A DNA stretch of 25,441 bases, from contig DHFK01000043.1 in the NCBI GenBank assembly GCA_002400365.1, positions 21,948 to 47,388 of the forward strand. Reading direction: 5' to 3'. Below the pieces are notes generated by a model. That model saw only the letters and a program-made list of their open reading frames with translations, ran no database searches and had not been told where the DNA came from. The translations under genes were made by a program, and so were the position numbers. Below, piece after piece: positions 7,662 to 14,770 of the stretch. The stretch comes from Anaerolineales bacterium UBA4826. GTDB lineage: Bacteria > Chloroflexota > Anaerolineae > UBA4142. Position 1 is the first letter of the stretch. The number at the start of each line of letters is the position of its first letter.

Positions 7662-8078
7662 TCATCGCTCTGACTGATTCGGCGGACCGAATTGGCTGTA
7701 CGTCGAGACGATGAACGCGCGGATCTCGCCGGGCGATTTGCCCTCGCGCGACAATCGCATCACGTCCTGCGAAATGTCAACGCAGATACTGCACCCCAGC
7801 GCGTGCTCGTCGAACACCGGCGTTCCATCCGCTTGCGACGCTTTAACGTAGCAGGAGTAATTGCTCGTATGCCCGATCGCGCCGCAGCCGCAGTAGCACG
7901 GCACATTCTTGAGCGCGTCGGGATTTGCGACGGCGAATTGGTACGCTGCGCGGACGCGCGTCGGCGCGTTCTGCATTTTCGCGGGCAACAGATTCAAGTC
8001 GCGCGCCGGGTCTGCCGCGCACGCGGTCGCCAAAACCAGCGGGGCGAGTATGGTTGTCAGTAATGCGAGTCGCTGCAT
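7662..8078 (-). CDS. PCYCGC-motif lipoprotein
   Basis: A 138-residue predicted lipoprotein with a hydrophobic N-terminus and a lipobox ending ATAC (Cys20). The mature part carries the PCYCGC signature (Cys61, Cys63, Cys65), then His70, Cys76, His92 and CSIC (Cys96, Cys99). This matches the PCYCGC family (PF13798), whose biochemical function is not established; the dense Cys/His set suggests metal binding or thiol redox work outside the membrane. A GGAG ribosome site precedes the ATG at 8076-8078. Its position beside two CuA proteins makes copper handling plausible, but that is inference. Confidence 0.85.
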   Translation of the reverse strand: MQRLALLTTILAPLVLATACAADPARDLNLLPAKMQNAPTRVRAAYQFAVANPDALKNVPCYCGCGAIGHTSNYSCYVKASQADGTPVFDEHALGCSICVDISQDVMRLSREGKSPGEIRAFIVSTYSQFGPPNQSER

Positions 8079-8129
8079 GATTTGCTCCGTTTATCTTCTT
8101 GCATTTGTTTTTGCGCGCGCCGGTCAGGA

Positions 8130-8990
8130 CTAGACATCATCCGTCGCGCGTGGTCCGTTTGCGCTGCGCTGAACACGCGGCAAAACCCACACAGTCACGC
8201 CGCGCGCGAGAAACCACCCGGCGGTTAACAGCGTCGCCAGCACAAACCCACCGCCCGTTAGCCAGCCGGCAGGAGCGACCAATGCCAGGAGCGCTCCGCA
8301 GAACAAGCACGCCGAAACCACGAGCGCGAGCAAGACGCCCGCGTCCAGTTCGCCTTGCAGGCAGGCGTCAAAAGCCAAACGATAGAATCGCCAGCCAACG
8401 CCATACGCGCCCAGCATCGCCAGCGCAATCACGACGAGCGGCGCGTGGAACACGCTGGCGTCGAATAGACCAGCATGGGCGCCCGCGCTCCATAGACTGA
8501 GAACCGCGAGCGCCGCCGCGACGATGGCGCGGGCGGCAAATGTGCGCGCCGCGTGCGGCGCAAGGCGTTCGACCACGCGCAAGCCCAGTTTGGCAAGCTC
8601 CGCTGTGTAATCGGCGTGAGCCACGCGCTCGGGAAATGCGTCCAGGACGACGCGCTGGGCGCTGAGGTCTGCGGTAACTTGCACGACCCCATCCAAACGA
8701 CGCAAAACGCGTTCCACTGTTCGAGCGGCAGTTGCATAGAGCAAGCCCTCCACATGCAACACGACGCGCTCCAATGGCACATCGAATCCTTCGCCGCGCA
8801 CGGCGCACACTAGCGCCATAGCCGACACACGCGTGCAATCCAAGACCACGGTTGCGCGCTCGCTCGCGTAATTCACCCGCGCGACCGCCACGCCATCCAG
8901 CCGCGTTAGGGCGCGCTCGAGGGAAACCGCACAGCGGGGGTACGCTTCGCGCATCCCCGCAATTCCAAACGAAACTTGCCGCGTGCTCAT
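8130..8990 (-). CDS. Degenerate HMA/P-type-ATPase-derived membrane protein
   Basis: A 286-residue protein resembling the N-terminal third of a copper P1B-type ATPase: two ferredoxin-like HMA domains (about 1-70 and 74-145) followed by about four membrane segments (153-270). The metal-binding CxxC of both HMA domains is lost: GMREAYPRC replaces the first and GLLYATAAR the second. There is no CPC membrane motif, phosphorylation DKTG motif or ATP-binding domain, so it cannot be a pump. The ELDAGVLLAL segment still resembles the MDVLIALG helix of such pumps. The frame is intact over 286 codons, which argues for a retained function, perhaps as a scaffold or assembly factor for the CuA proteins encoded downstream. 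It is the first gene of the six-gene operon. Confidence 0.75.
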   Translation of the reverse strand: MSTRQVSFGIAGMREAYPRCAVSLERALTRLDGVAVARVNYASERATVVLDCTRVSAMALVCAVRGEGFDVPLERVVLHVEGLLYATAARTVERVLRRLDGVVQVTADLSAQRVVLDAFPERVAHADYTAELAKLGLRVVERLAPHAARTFAARAIVAAALAVLSLWSAGAHAGLFDASVFHAPLVVIALAMLGAYGVGWRFYRLAFDACLQGELDAGVLLALVVSACLFCGALLALVAPAGWLTGGGFVLATLLTAGWFLARGVTVWVLPRVQRSANGPRATDDV

Positions 8991-8997
8991 CGCCTAC

Positions 8998-9026
8998 ATT
9001 GTAAGCCAAAACATTCCGCGTCCCCA
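8998..9026 (-). promoter_or_regulatory. Possible promoter of the six-gene redox operon
   Basis: Minus strand TACAAT (9003-8998) with a poor -35 (TGGGGA, 9026-9021) at 17 bp. It lies eight bases upstream of the first ATG, so the transcript would be nearly leaderless. Weak evidence. Confidence 0.3.
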
Positions 9027-9106
9027 CCGCCATTCGTCTGGTCTTTGGGCGGGCAGAAACGCCTACGCGGCAGCGCGCCATTTGGCGCGGTCGGACAGTG
9101 AGCAGC

Positions 9107-9140
9107 AACAAAAAGACGCGTCGGGTGAACCGCGCGTCTT
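9107..9140 (-). terminator. Terminator of the histidine kinase operon
   Basis: Minus-strand hairpin AAGACGCG / CGCGTCTT (9140-9133 and 9120-9113) with a 12-base loop, followed by TTTGTT. It lies 23 bp past the kinase stop. A second GC-only palindrome, CGCGCCA/TGGCGCG (9074-9089), lies further downstream. Confidence 0.75.
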
Positions 9141-9162
9141 GCCAACCTCCAACTTCCACCGT

Positions 9163-10773
9163 CTAGTTTTTCAACGGCACGTACGCGACCACTTTGGTCC
9201 CTTTGCCGCGCTCGGATTTCACGTACACATTTCCGCCGAACAACTGCGCGCGTTCCTGCATGCCCATCAAGCCAAAATGCCCGGCGCGCGCGTACGCGGT
9301 CGGCGCGTCCGGGGCGTCAAAGCCCGCGCCGTCATCCTCAACCGTCGCCGTCACTTCATCTGGACCGAAGAACAATTCCACCGCCACATTGTTCGCGCGC
9401 GCGTGCTTGGCGATGTTCCGCAACGCCTCTTGCACGATGCGAAATAGCGCCAGTTCGCGCTCTGCGTCCAGCCGCATTTCCCTGCCCGCCACTGCGAAAC
9501 GCGCGTGTGACTCGCGCGCCAGCGTCTCCAGCGCGGGAATCAACCCCAGGTCTGTCAGGTACGTCGGACGCAGATCGCGCACAAAGCGCCGCACCGAAGT
9601 CAACGTCATGCCCACGAGTTCCTGCAGTTCCCGGATGCGCGCTGCCGCCGCGGCAGGGTCTTTGGTCAGCGCCTTCTGCGCCATTTCGATGCGCTGCTGC
9701 AAGGCGATCAGCGACTGGATCGTGTCGTCGTGCAACTCGCGCGCGAGCCGCATCCGTTCGTCTTCCTGCCCGCGCATGATCTTGGTAATGTAACTCTGCA
9801 TCGCGGCTTGCGCCGACTGCACCTGGTGCGCCATCTGGTCCAGCGTCTCGCGGAGTTCTTCGATCTCGTGAATACCGCCGACCGGTCTGCCCGCGGCAGC
9901 ATAATCGCCGAACGCAATGCGGTTCGCGGCTTGCGCGAGATTTTGCAGCGGACGATGCACGTTGCGAATGCCAAAATAGATCGCGCCCAGCGCGACGATC
10001 GCCACGAGCAAGAGCACCAGCGGCATTAGCACCGCATACTGAAACATCGGCGCGACCACTTCAGCCCAGGGCTCTTCGATCAGCAAGCCCCAACCCGTCG
10101 GCGGAATCGGCGCGTACCCGACGACGAGTTCCGCGCCGTCCGCCGCGTGATGAAACGTCGCGCCCGATTCGCCGCCCATCACTTGAGCGATGCCCGCATG
10201 TTGCGCCAAGTTTTCGCCGAGGCGCGCCGCGTCGGGATGCGCGATGACAATGCCCCGCGCGTCCACCAGATACGCCACGCCATGCGCGCCGATGCCGACG
10301 TTGCCGAGCGGCGGCAGCGTGAACGCGCCTGCCAACGTCGTGTCGCCACGACGGATGGCGACGATCACGCGCGCCGCGCCGGTTTCATTCACGAGGGCGG
10401 AGAAGGTGGCGGGGGACCCGCGCCGGTCGGCGGTCGCCGCGCGGCGCGCCTCCCACACCTCGCGCGAAGGGATGGCATCGAGCAAGTTGCCGCGCGCATC
10501 GAACGCGGCAACGCCGCCGTCGAACGCGGTGCGCTCGACAGCCCAGGTGTCAGGGCGCGCGGGATCGAGCGCCTGCAAAATCGCCGCGCGATTGGCAATC
10601 GCTTCGGACACGCGCGCGGCTTCAACTCGCGCGAGCGCGCCGTCGCGTTCCTCCACCAGATCGCGCATATCGCTTTGATGATTGTTGACGCCCAGATACG
10701 CGACGCCGATCAGAATGACGGCGAGCGGCAGGATCGTCCAGAGGAGCAGTTGAGTGCGGAGGTCTCGGAACAT
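9163..10773 (-). CDS. Sensor histidine kinase, NarL/DesK-type (HisKA_3), with Cache-like sensor
   Basis: A 536-residue membrane kinase. Membrane segment 1 (about 9-28) and segment 2 (about 246-268) enclose an extracytoplasmic domain with Cache-like features (GAHGVAYLVDARGIVIAHP near 162-180; PPTGWGLLIEEPW near 224-236). A HAMP linker follows (about 270-325), then a HisKA_3 dimerisation domain with the phospho-acceptor His348 in RELHDDTIQS, and a HATPase_c domain with Asn453 (QEALRNIAKHA) and the DDGAGF box at 480-485. The signal is unknown; Cache domains usually sense small organic molecules. It lies 63 bp after its response regulator and is surely its partner. It is adjacent to, but separately terminated from, the redox operon, which it might regulate. 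Confidence 0.92.
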   Translation of the reverse strand: MFRDLRTQLLLWTILPLAVILIGVAYLGVNNHQSDMRDLVEERDGALARVEAARVSEAIANRAAILQALDPARPDTWAVERTAFDGGVAAFDARGNLLDAIPSREVWEARRAATADRRGSPATFSALVNETGAARVIVAIRRGDTTLAGAFTLPPLGNVGIGAHGVAYLVDARGIVIAHPDAARLGENLAQHAGIAQVMGGESGATFHHAADGAELVVGYAPIPPTGWGLLIEEPWAEVVAPMFQYAVLMPLVLLLVAIVALGAIYFGIRNVHRPLQNLAQAANRIAFGDYAAAGRPVGGIHEIEELRETLDQMAHQVQSAQAAMQSYITKIMRGQEDERMRLARELHDDTIQSLIALQQRIEMAQKALTKDPAAAAARIRELQELVGMTLTSVRRFVRDLRPTYLTDLGLIPALETLARESHARFAVAGREMRLDAERELALFRIVQEALRNIAKHARANNVAVELFFGPDEVTATVEDDGAGFDAPDAPTAYARAGHFGLMGMQERAQLFGGNVYVKSERGKGTKVVAYVPLKN

Positions 10774-10836
10774 AGTCGCTAGTCGCCAGTCAACAGCCGT
10801 CAGTCTTTTGTCTGACGACTGACGACTGTTGACTGT
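10774..10836. repeat. Word-palindrome spacer (CAGTCGTCAGT type)
   Basis: AGTCAACAG (10788-10796) is inverted at 10826-10834, with several CAGTC/GACTG units between. It begins directly after the response regulator stop (TAG at 10837-10839) and fills the gap to the kinase start. Confidence 0.75.
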
Positions 10837-11496
10837 CTACTCTAGCACAACCCATTTCTCGCGCACTGCTAGCAACACGGCTTCCGTGCGCGTCGCGACG
10901 TGCAGTTTGGCATAGATATTCGCCAGATGACCCTGCGCCGTGCGATCGCTGATCGCCAGCGCGGCGCCAATCTGTTTGTTGCCCAGCCCTTTTGCCGCGA
11001 GCCGCAGCACCTGCAATTCGCGTTCAGTCAACGGCTCGACGGGTTCTGCCGTTGCCGCGCCGCCGGCAGCGCGCTGCACCAAGCGCTTGGCAATCGCGGG
11101 CGAGAGCGCGGTTTCGCCCTCTGCGATCGCGCGGACTGCTTGAACGAGTTCCTCGGAACTAGCGGTTTTTAGGAGATAGCCGCTCGCGCCCGCTTGCAGC
11201 GCGGCAAAGATGTAGGGCTCGTCTTCGTACGCGGTCAGCATCAGGATGCGAGTGTTCGGAAATTCCTGTTTCACGCGGCGCGCCGCGTCCAACCCCGTCA
11301 GGCGCGGCATTTGAATATCGAACACGGCGACGTCGGGCTGCTCGCGCGCCACGAGCGCGAGGGCTTGTTCGCCATCACTGGCTTCCGCGACGACGCGAAT
11401 CGCGGCATCTTCTTCCAGGAATTCGCGGATCCCTTTGCGTACTACCGCGTGGTCGTCGGCGAGGACCACGCGGATGGTCGGCTCTGAATTTTTCAT
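10837..11496 (-). CDS. NarL/FixJ-family response regulator
   Basis: A 219-residue two-domain regulator. The receiver domain (about 8-125) has the acidic pair Asp14/Asp15 and phospho-acceptor Asp60 (VAVFDIQMPRL); a LuxR-type helix-turn-helix (about 153-217) contains LTERELQVLRLAAKG and the recognition stretch SDRTAQGHLANIYAKL. It is first in the operon, before its cognate kinase, and has a clear promoter. Its DNA targets cannot be derived from the sequence. Candidate targets in the window are the neighbouring SHOCT gene and the redox operon. Confidence 0.93.
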   Translation of the reverse strand: MKNSEPTIRVVLADDHAVVRKGIREFLEEDAAIRVVAEASDGEQALALVAREQPDVAVFDIQMPRLTGLDAARRVKQEFPNTRILMLTAYEDEPYIFAALQAGASGYLLKTASSEELVQAVRAIAEGETALSPAIAKRLVQRAAGGAATAEPVEPLTERELQVLRLAAKGLGNKQIGAALAISDRTAQGHLANIYAKLHVATRTEAVLLAVREKWVVLE

Positions 11497-11514
11497 CTCG
11501 ATCCTTTCGACCGA

Positions 11515-11543
11515 ATCTTAGCACACTCGCCATCGCTATGCAA
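11515..11543 (-). promoter_or_regulatory. Promoter of the two-component operon
   Basis: Minus strand TTGCAT (11543-11538), 17-bp spacer, TGC plus TAAGAT (11520-11515): a sigma70-type promoter with extended -10. The -35 abuts a palindrome at 11549-11582. Confidence 0.7.
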
Positions 11544-11548
11544 ATGCA

Positions 11549-11582
11549 AGACCTGGAAGAGTTCCCAAACCCTTCCAGGTCT
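11549..11582. repeat. Palindrome, AGACCTGGAAG hairpin
   Basis: AGACCTGGAAG (11549-11559) and CTTCCAGGTCT (11572-11582) form a perfect 11-bp stem with a 12-base loop. It lies between the SHOCT gene and the two-component promoter. It may act as a weak terminator for the SHOCT gene, though no strong T-tract follows. Confidence 0.7.
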
Positions 11583-11599
11583 CGCGCTTGGCTCGCCGC

Positions 11600-11665
11600 G
11601 TCTTGTTCGAATCGCGCGTGGCGATCTCGCCTTTGGCGTAGCGCAGTCTCGAGTGGTGGTCGCCC
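11600..11665 (-). pseudogene. Possible decayed second SHOCT domain
   Basis: In one minus-strand frame the sequence reads LRYAKGEIATRDSNKTRRAK, resembling the start of the SHOCT motif of the adjacent gene (ARYAKGEITKEQ). The DNA shares the run TCGCCTTTGGCGTA with that gene (compare positions around 11730-11745). No start or intact domain remains, so it looks like a duplicated, eroded fragment. Confidence 0.35.
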
Positions 11666-11683
11666 ATTCGAACCGCCTCTTTG

Positions 11684-12058
11684 TCACGCCTCCAAATCGC
11701 GCCTGATCGCATCGAACTGTTCTTTGGTGATTTCGCCTTTGGCGTAACGCGCTTTCAAGATGTCGAGCGGCGATTCGCGTGACGGCGCGCCTCCCGAAGC
11801 GCGCCCGGCGTTCCGCGCGAGCCAGACGACCAGCAGCACGATACCGCCGATAGGCAGCGCCCAGAACACGAGCGACAGAATCGCGCCGATGGGGTTGAAG
11901 CCAAAGCCGTACTGGTTGCCAAAGCCGTGCATCCCATAGCCTCCGTAGCCGCCCATCATGCCGCCCATGCCGAATCCCATCATACCCACGCCGCCGAGCA
12001 GCCAGATTGCCAGCGCGACGACGAGAACGACGACCAGGACTGTTCCAATATTCTGCAT
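11684..12058 (-). CDS. SHOCT-domain small membrane protein
   Basis: A 124-residue protein with an N-terminal membrane segment (about 5-24), a Gly/Met/Tyr-rich stretch (about 27-52), a second membrane segment (about 60-82) and a C-terminal SHOCT motif (about 97-123, PLDILKARYAKGEITKEQF). SHOCT domains are short C-terminal modules linked to oligomerisation or membrane association; the function of this type is unknown. The Met/Gly-rich segment could bind copper or silver, as Met-rich stretches do in some metal-resistance proteins, but that is speculative. It has a strong AGGAGG ribosome site and its own promoter with tandem operator-like repeats. Confidence 0.85.
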   Translation of the reverse strand: MQNIGTVLVVVLVVALAIWLLGGVGMMGFGMGGMMGGYGGYGMHGFGNQYGFGFNPIGAILSLVFWALPIGGIVLLVVWLARNAGRASGGAPSRESPLDILKARYAKGEITKEQFDAIRRDLEA

Positions 12059-12127
12059 TTCTCGCCTCCTGCGAAATGGACGCGGCAGCGCACGCGACTG
12101 CCGCGCCTCTTTGTGACCTCTGCGCTC

Positions 12128-12161
12128 ATTCTACCCAAGGGTTGTGAAGATACTGTGAAGA
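12128..12161 (-). promoter_or_regulatory. SHOCT gene promoter with tandem 11-bp-spaced operator repeats
   Basis: Minus strand: two copies of TCTTCACA (12161-12154 and 12150-12143), one helical turn (11 bp) apart, upstream of a TAGAAT -10 (12133-12128). The repeats occupy the -35 position and no consensus -35 is present. This is the layout of promoters activated by OmpR/PhoB-family regulators. Confidence 0.5.
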
Positions 12162-12208
12162 CGCTATGCAATTCCTATGCGCGCGCCGCGATTTTGAGCG
12201 TGGCTTGC

Positions 12209-13750
12209 TCACGGTCCGGCGTCTAGCGCGCGCCGCGCGGGTTCTTCAAGCGTCGGTTCGCCGATGTTCAGTTCCAGAACCTTTTGAAAAGCCGCGCGCA
12301 TTTTCGCCTGATCGCCCAGCCCTTGATAGATTGTCCCCAAACGAAAATACGCCGTGGCTTGATAAACCTCGTTCATATCGCTCGCGAGCGCCTGCTGAAA
12401 TCCGCCGATGGCTTGAGCATATTCCTGCTGATTCATGTACACGCTCGCCAGAGTGAAACGATACTTGCCATTCGTGGGCTCGGCGGCTACGGCTTGTTCC
12501 AGCGCGCGCGCGGCTTGAACATAGTCGCCTTCGAGATAAGCGCGATAGCCCGCCTGAAAAGTCTGGAGCGCGGCATAACGCGGCGACTGCGCCACAGGGT
12601 CTGGCGCGATTGAGCGCAGCGCGGTCTTGGCTTGATGGCCTGCCAACTCGTCTTTCAGACTGAACCCAACGTACTCACCATAGACTGCCGGCGCCAATCC
12701 GGTGGCGACCCAAAAGGTCAGATCGTTTGGAGAGAAAACCTCGCTTTGCAGATTGATGTTCCACGCGATCACGTCGCCGCTCAAATCATCTCGCTGTGTG
12801 CGCGCATCGAAATGATCGCGCAAAAAAGAGACTGCTTGCTCCAAATCTATCTTGCCGCGCTGCGCGCGCAACAAATCGCCGAGGCGCGCATACCGCGCCG
12901 TTGAATTCGGATCTTGAATCGGCTCTTGCATTGCCGCGGCGATGAAATGATTCGTCGCATAGATCACGCCCGCGGTCGCGCGGCGCACGGTCATTTTCCG
13001 CGACGTCATCTCCACGACGACGGCATCGGGCACTTTGCCGTCGGCGATGAGCAGATTCGCCGCAGAGATCCGCGGTCCTTGCTCCAGCAACGCCAGCGCT
13101 TCCTCGAGCGTGCGCGCGTTTTCAATCACGCGCCGCAAGAGCCGCCACAAGCGATCCGCTGTCGCTATGCTCTCCTGGTTCGAGTTCGACCAATTGTAGC
13201 CGAGCGAAATGCCTGCCGCGTTCATCGCCGTGTGAACCATCTCGGGCCCGCCCCAGCCGGGCCAGGAAATGGCTGCGAACGGCAGCCCGCCTTCGGGTTC
13301 GACGATAAAGACGACGCGATAGCGATCCATCGCGCCCAAGCCATAGAAATCGAAATTGCGCCCGTGCCAAAGCCGACCGTCTGCGCTCGCGCTGCCGAAC
13401 GCGGCAAAGTTGGTGCAGCCGAGATTCTGGATCGCGCGATTGCGCTGGATGATGGAATTGAACGCGGCGATCTCGTTTTGCAACAGCGCGTTCATCTGCT
13501 CGCGCATCTGCAAATCGGTGCCGCGGAGGTGCACGACGATGACGCCCTCTTCGTCCTGGCGATAACCTTGGCCGTAACTGACGCGTTCGCCGAGTTGGCG
13601 CGTCAGCGGCGCCGGGGAAGGCGCGCCGGTGGTTGCCCAAGACCGGGTCGGGGCGGAGAGATTCCCGGTCGCGCATGCGGTGAGTACAAGCGCGGTGAAC
13701 GCGACGAGTTTGGCGGGAGAAGGCAGGCGCACTGACGTTTCGACATCCAT
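12209..13750 (-). CDS. C45-family Ntn-hydrolase-like lipoprotein with C-terminal TPR repeats
   Basis: A 513-residue protein starting at the ATG 13748-13750. The signal peptide ends in a lipobox (VLTAC, Cys26). The catalytic part resembles peptidase C45/acyl-CoA:6-aminopenicillanate acyltransferase: Cys112 in GCTNFAAFG is the candidate autoprocessing nucleophile, followed by DGRLWHGRNFDF and NAAGISLGYNW, typical of the fold. From about 395 on, two to three TPR units follow (AYLEGDYVQAARALEQA; AQAIGGFQQALA), likely for protein contact. Members hydrolyse amide bonds in acylated amines or peptides; the substrate here is unknown. The start overlaps the L,D-transpeptidase stop by one base (TGATG), so the two are translationally coupled, suggesting a cell-envelope role. 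A longer upstream frame is only the shadow of the transpeptidase. Confidence 0.85.
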   Translation of the reverse strand: MDVETSVRLPSPAKLVAFTALVLTACATGNLSAPTRSWATTGAPSPAPLTRQLGERVSYGQGYRQDEEGVIVVHLRGTDLQMREQMNALLQNEIAAFNSIIQRNRAIQNLGCTNFAAFGSASADGRLWHGRNFDFYGLGAMDRYRVVFIVEPEGGLPFAAISWPGWGGPEMVHTAMNAAGISLGYNWSNSNQESIATADRLWRLLRRVIENARTLEEALALLEQGPRISAANLLIADGKVPDAVVVEMTSRKMTVRRATAGVIYATNHFIAAAMQEPIQDPNSTARYARLGDLLRAQRGKIDLEQAVSFLRDHFDARTQRDDLSGDVIAWNINLQSEVFSPNDLTFWVATGLAPAVYGEYVGFSLKDELAGHQAKTALRSIAPDPVAQSPRYAALQTFQAGYRAYLEGDYVQAARALEQAVAAEPTNGKYRFTLASVYMNQQEYAQAIGGFQQALASDMNEVYQATAYFRLGTIYQGLGDQAKMRAAFQKVLELNIGEPTLEEPARRALDAGP

Positions 13751-14601
13751 CAGGGATGGACGATGACCGGCGTGCCGATTTCGGCCCAATCGTAAAACCA
13801 CTTGGCGTCTGCGACCGTAAGATTGACGCAGCCGTGGCTCATCGGCGTGCCAAAGTTGTGATGCCAGTACGTGCCGTGAAGCGCGTACGCGCCGGTAAAG
13901 TACATCACCCAGGGCACGCCGGGCAAATAGTACGCCTCCGCGCCATAGCCGCCGCTCATCGTCTGCGCCGCGATCTTCATGTAAACGGCGTAATGACCGA
14001 TGGGCGTCGGATGCCACGCCACGCCAGTGGAGACGAGGACGGATTTGAGCGGCGCGCTGCCCTGATAGGCCGTGATCGTCTGCGCGCTGATGTCAATGTC
14101 AATCCATTTGCCCGCGGTCGGCGCGTACGCCGGCTTGCCGCGCGCCGGCGGTTGCGCGGGCGCTGTCGGCGGCTGCGGCGCGAACGGCACGCGGCGACCC
14201 GGCACATTCAGCCGTTGACCCGCGTAAATGAAATTGGGATTGTAAAGACCATTCGCGCGCATCAGGTCGCTAAGCGTCGTCCCAAAGCGCCCGGCGATCG
14301 TCGCCAGCGTGTCGCCGGGAACTACGGTGTAAACGCTGCCGACGGTTGACACATTCGCCGGCGCGCTGTTCGCCGGCGGAATCATCAAGCGTTGCCCCGT
14401 GTAGATAAAGTTCGCGTTGGGCAACGCATTCGCGCGGATCAGCGCGTTGATCGTCGTGCCATAGCGCGCGGCGATTCCGTAGAGCGTATCGCCCCAGGTG
14501 ACGATGACAAAGCCGGGGCTTGCCGCTGCCACGGGCTGAGCCAGCGTCAGTAAGGCAGCGCAGAGGACGAGTATGATCGGAACACGGACAAGTTTCTGCA
14601 T
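13750..14601 (-). CDS. LysM-LysM-L,D-transpeptidase (YkuD)
   Basis: A 283-residue secreted enzyme: signal peptide (1-27), LysM 1 (about 31-75), LysM 2 (about 90-133), a Pro-rich linker (139-160) and a YkuD catalytic domain (about 165-283). The active-site signature HG...SHGCVN is present, with His242, His256 and nucleophile Cys258. LysM domains bind peptidoglycan; the YkuD domain forms 3-3 crosslinks or attaches proteins to the wall. An AAGGAG ribosome site and a good promoter precede the gene. It is translationally coupled to the C45-like lipoprotein, so both may act on the same wall-associated substrate. Confidence 0.93.
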   Translation of the reverse strand: MQKLVRVPIILVLCAALLTLAQPVAAASPGFVIVTWGDTLYGIAARYGTTINALIRANALPNANFIYTGQRLMIPPANSAPANVSTVGSVYTVVPGDTLATIAGRFGTTLSDLMRANGLYNPNFIYAGQRLNVPGRRVPFAPQPPTAPAQPPARGKPAYAPTAGKWIDIDISAQTITAYQGSAPLKSVLVSTGVAWHPTPIGHYAVYMKIAAQTMSGGYGAEAYYLPGVPWVMYFTGAYALHGTYWHHNFGTPMSHGCVNLTVADAKWFYDWAEIGTPVIVHP

Positions 14602-14639
14602 CCGAAAACTCCTTGCGGTGGTCTTATGTTACCGCCCTC

Positions 14640-14668
14640 ATCTTACCACAAGCGGAAAGAGAATTCAA
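14640..14668 (-). promoter_or_regulatory. Promoter of the L,D-transpeptidase operon
   Basis: Minus strand TTGAAT (14668-14663), 17-bp spacer, TGG plus TAAGAT (14645-14640). Good sigma70-type promoter with extended -10, 38 bp upstream of the ATG. Confidence 0.75.
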
Positions 14669-14770
14669 GCAGGGGTGAGACATTTGCGCCATGTTGAGTG
14701 GTCATGCCGGTCGGCGCGCGAATGGGAAAAAGGGCCTCCCACAAACCGCATCGCGGCAAATGCCTCGCCC

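Noticed and set aside
13751..14017. An 89-codon N-terminal extension of the C45 lipoprotein
   Set aside because: It is the shadow of the transpeptidase catalytic domain; the signal peptide and lipobox begin only at the ATG 13748-13750.
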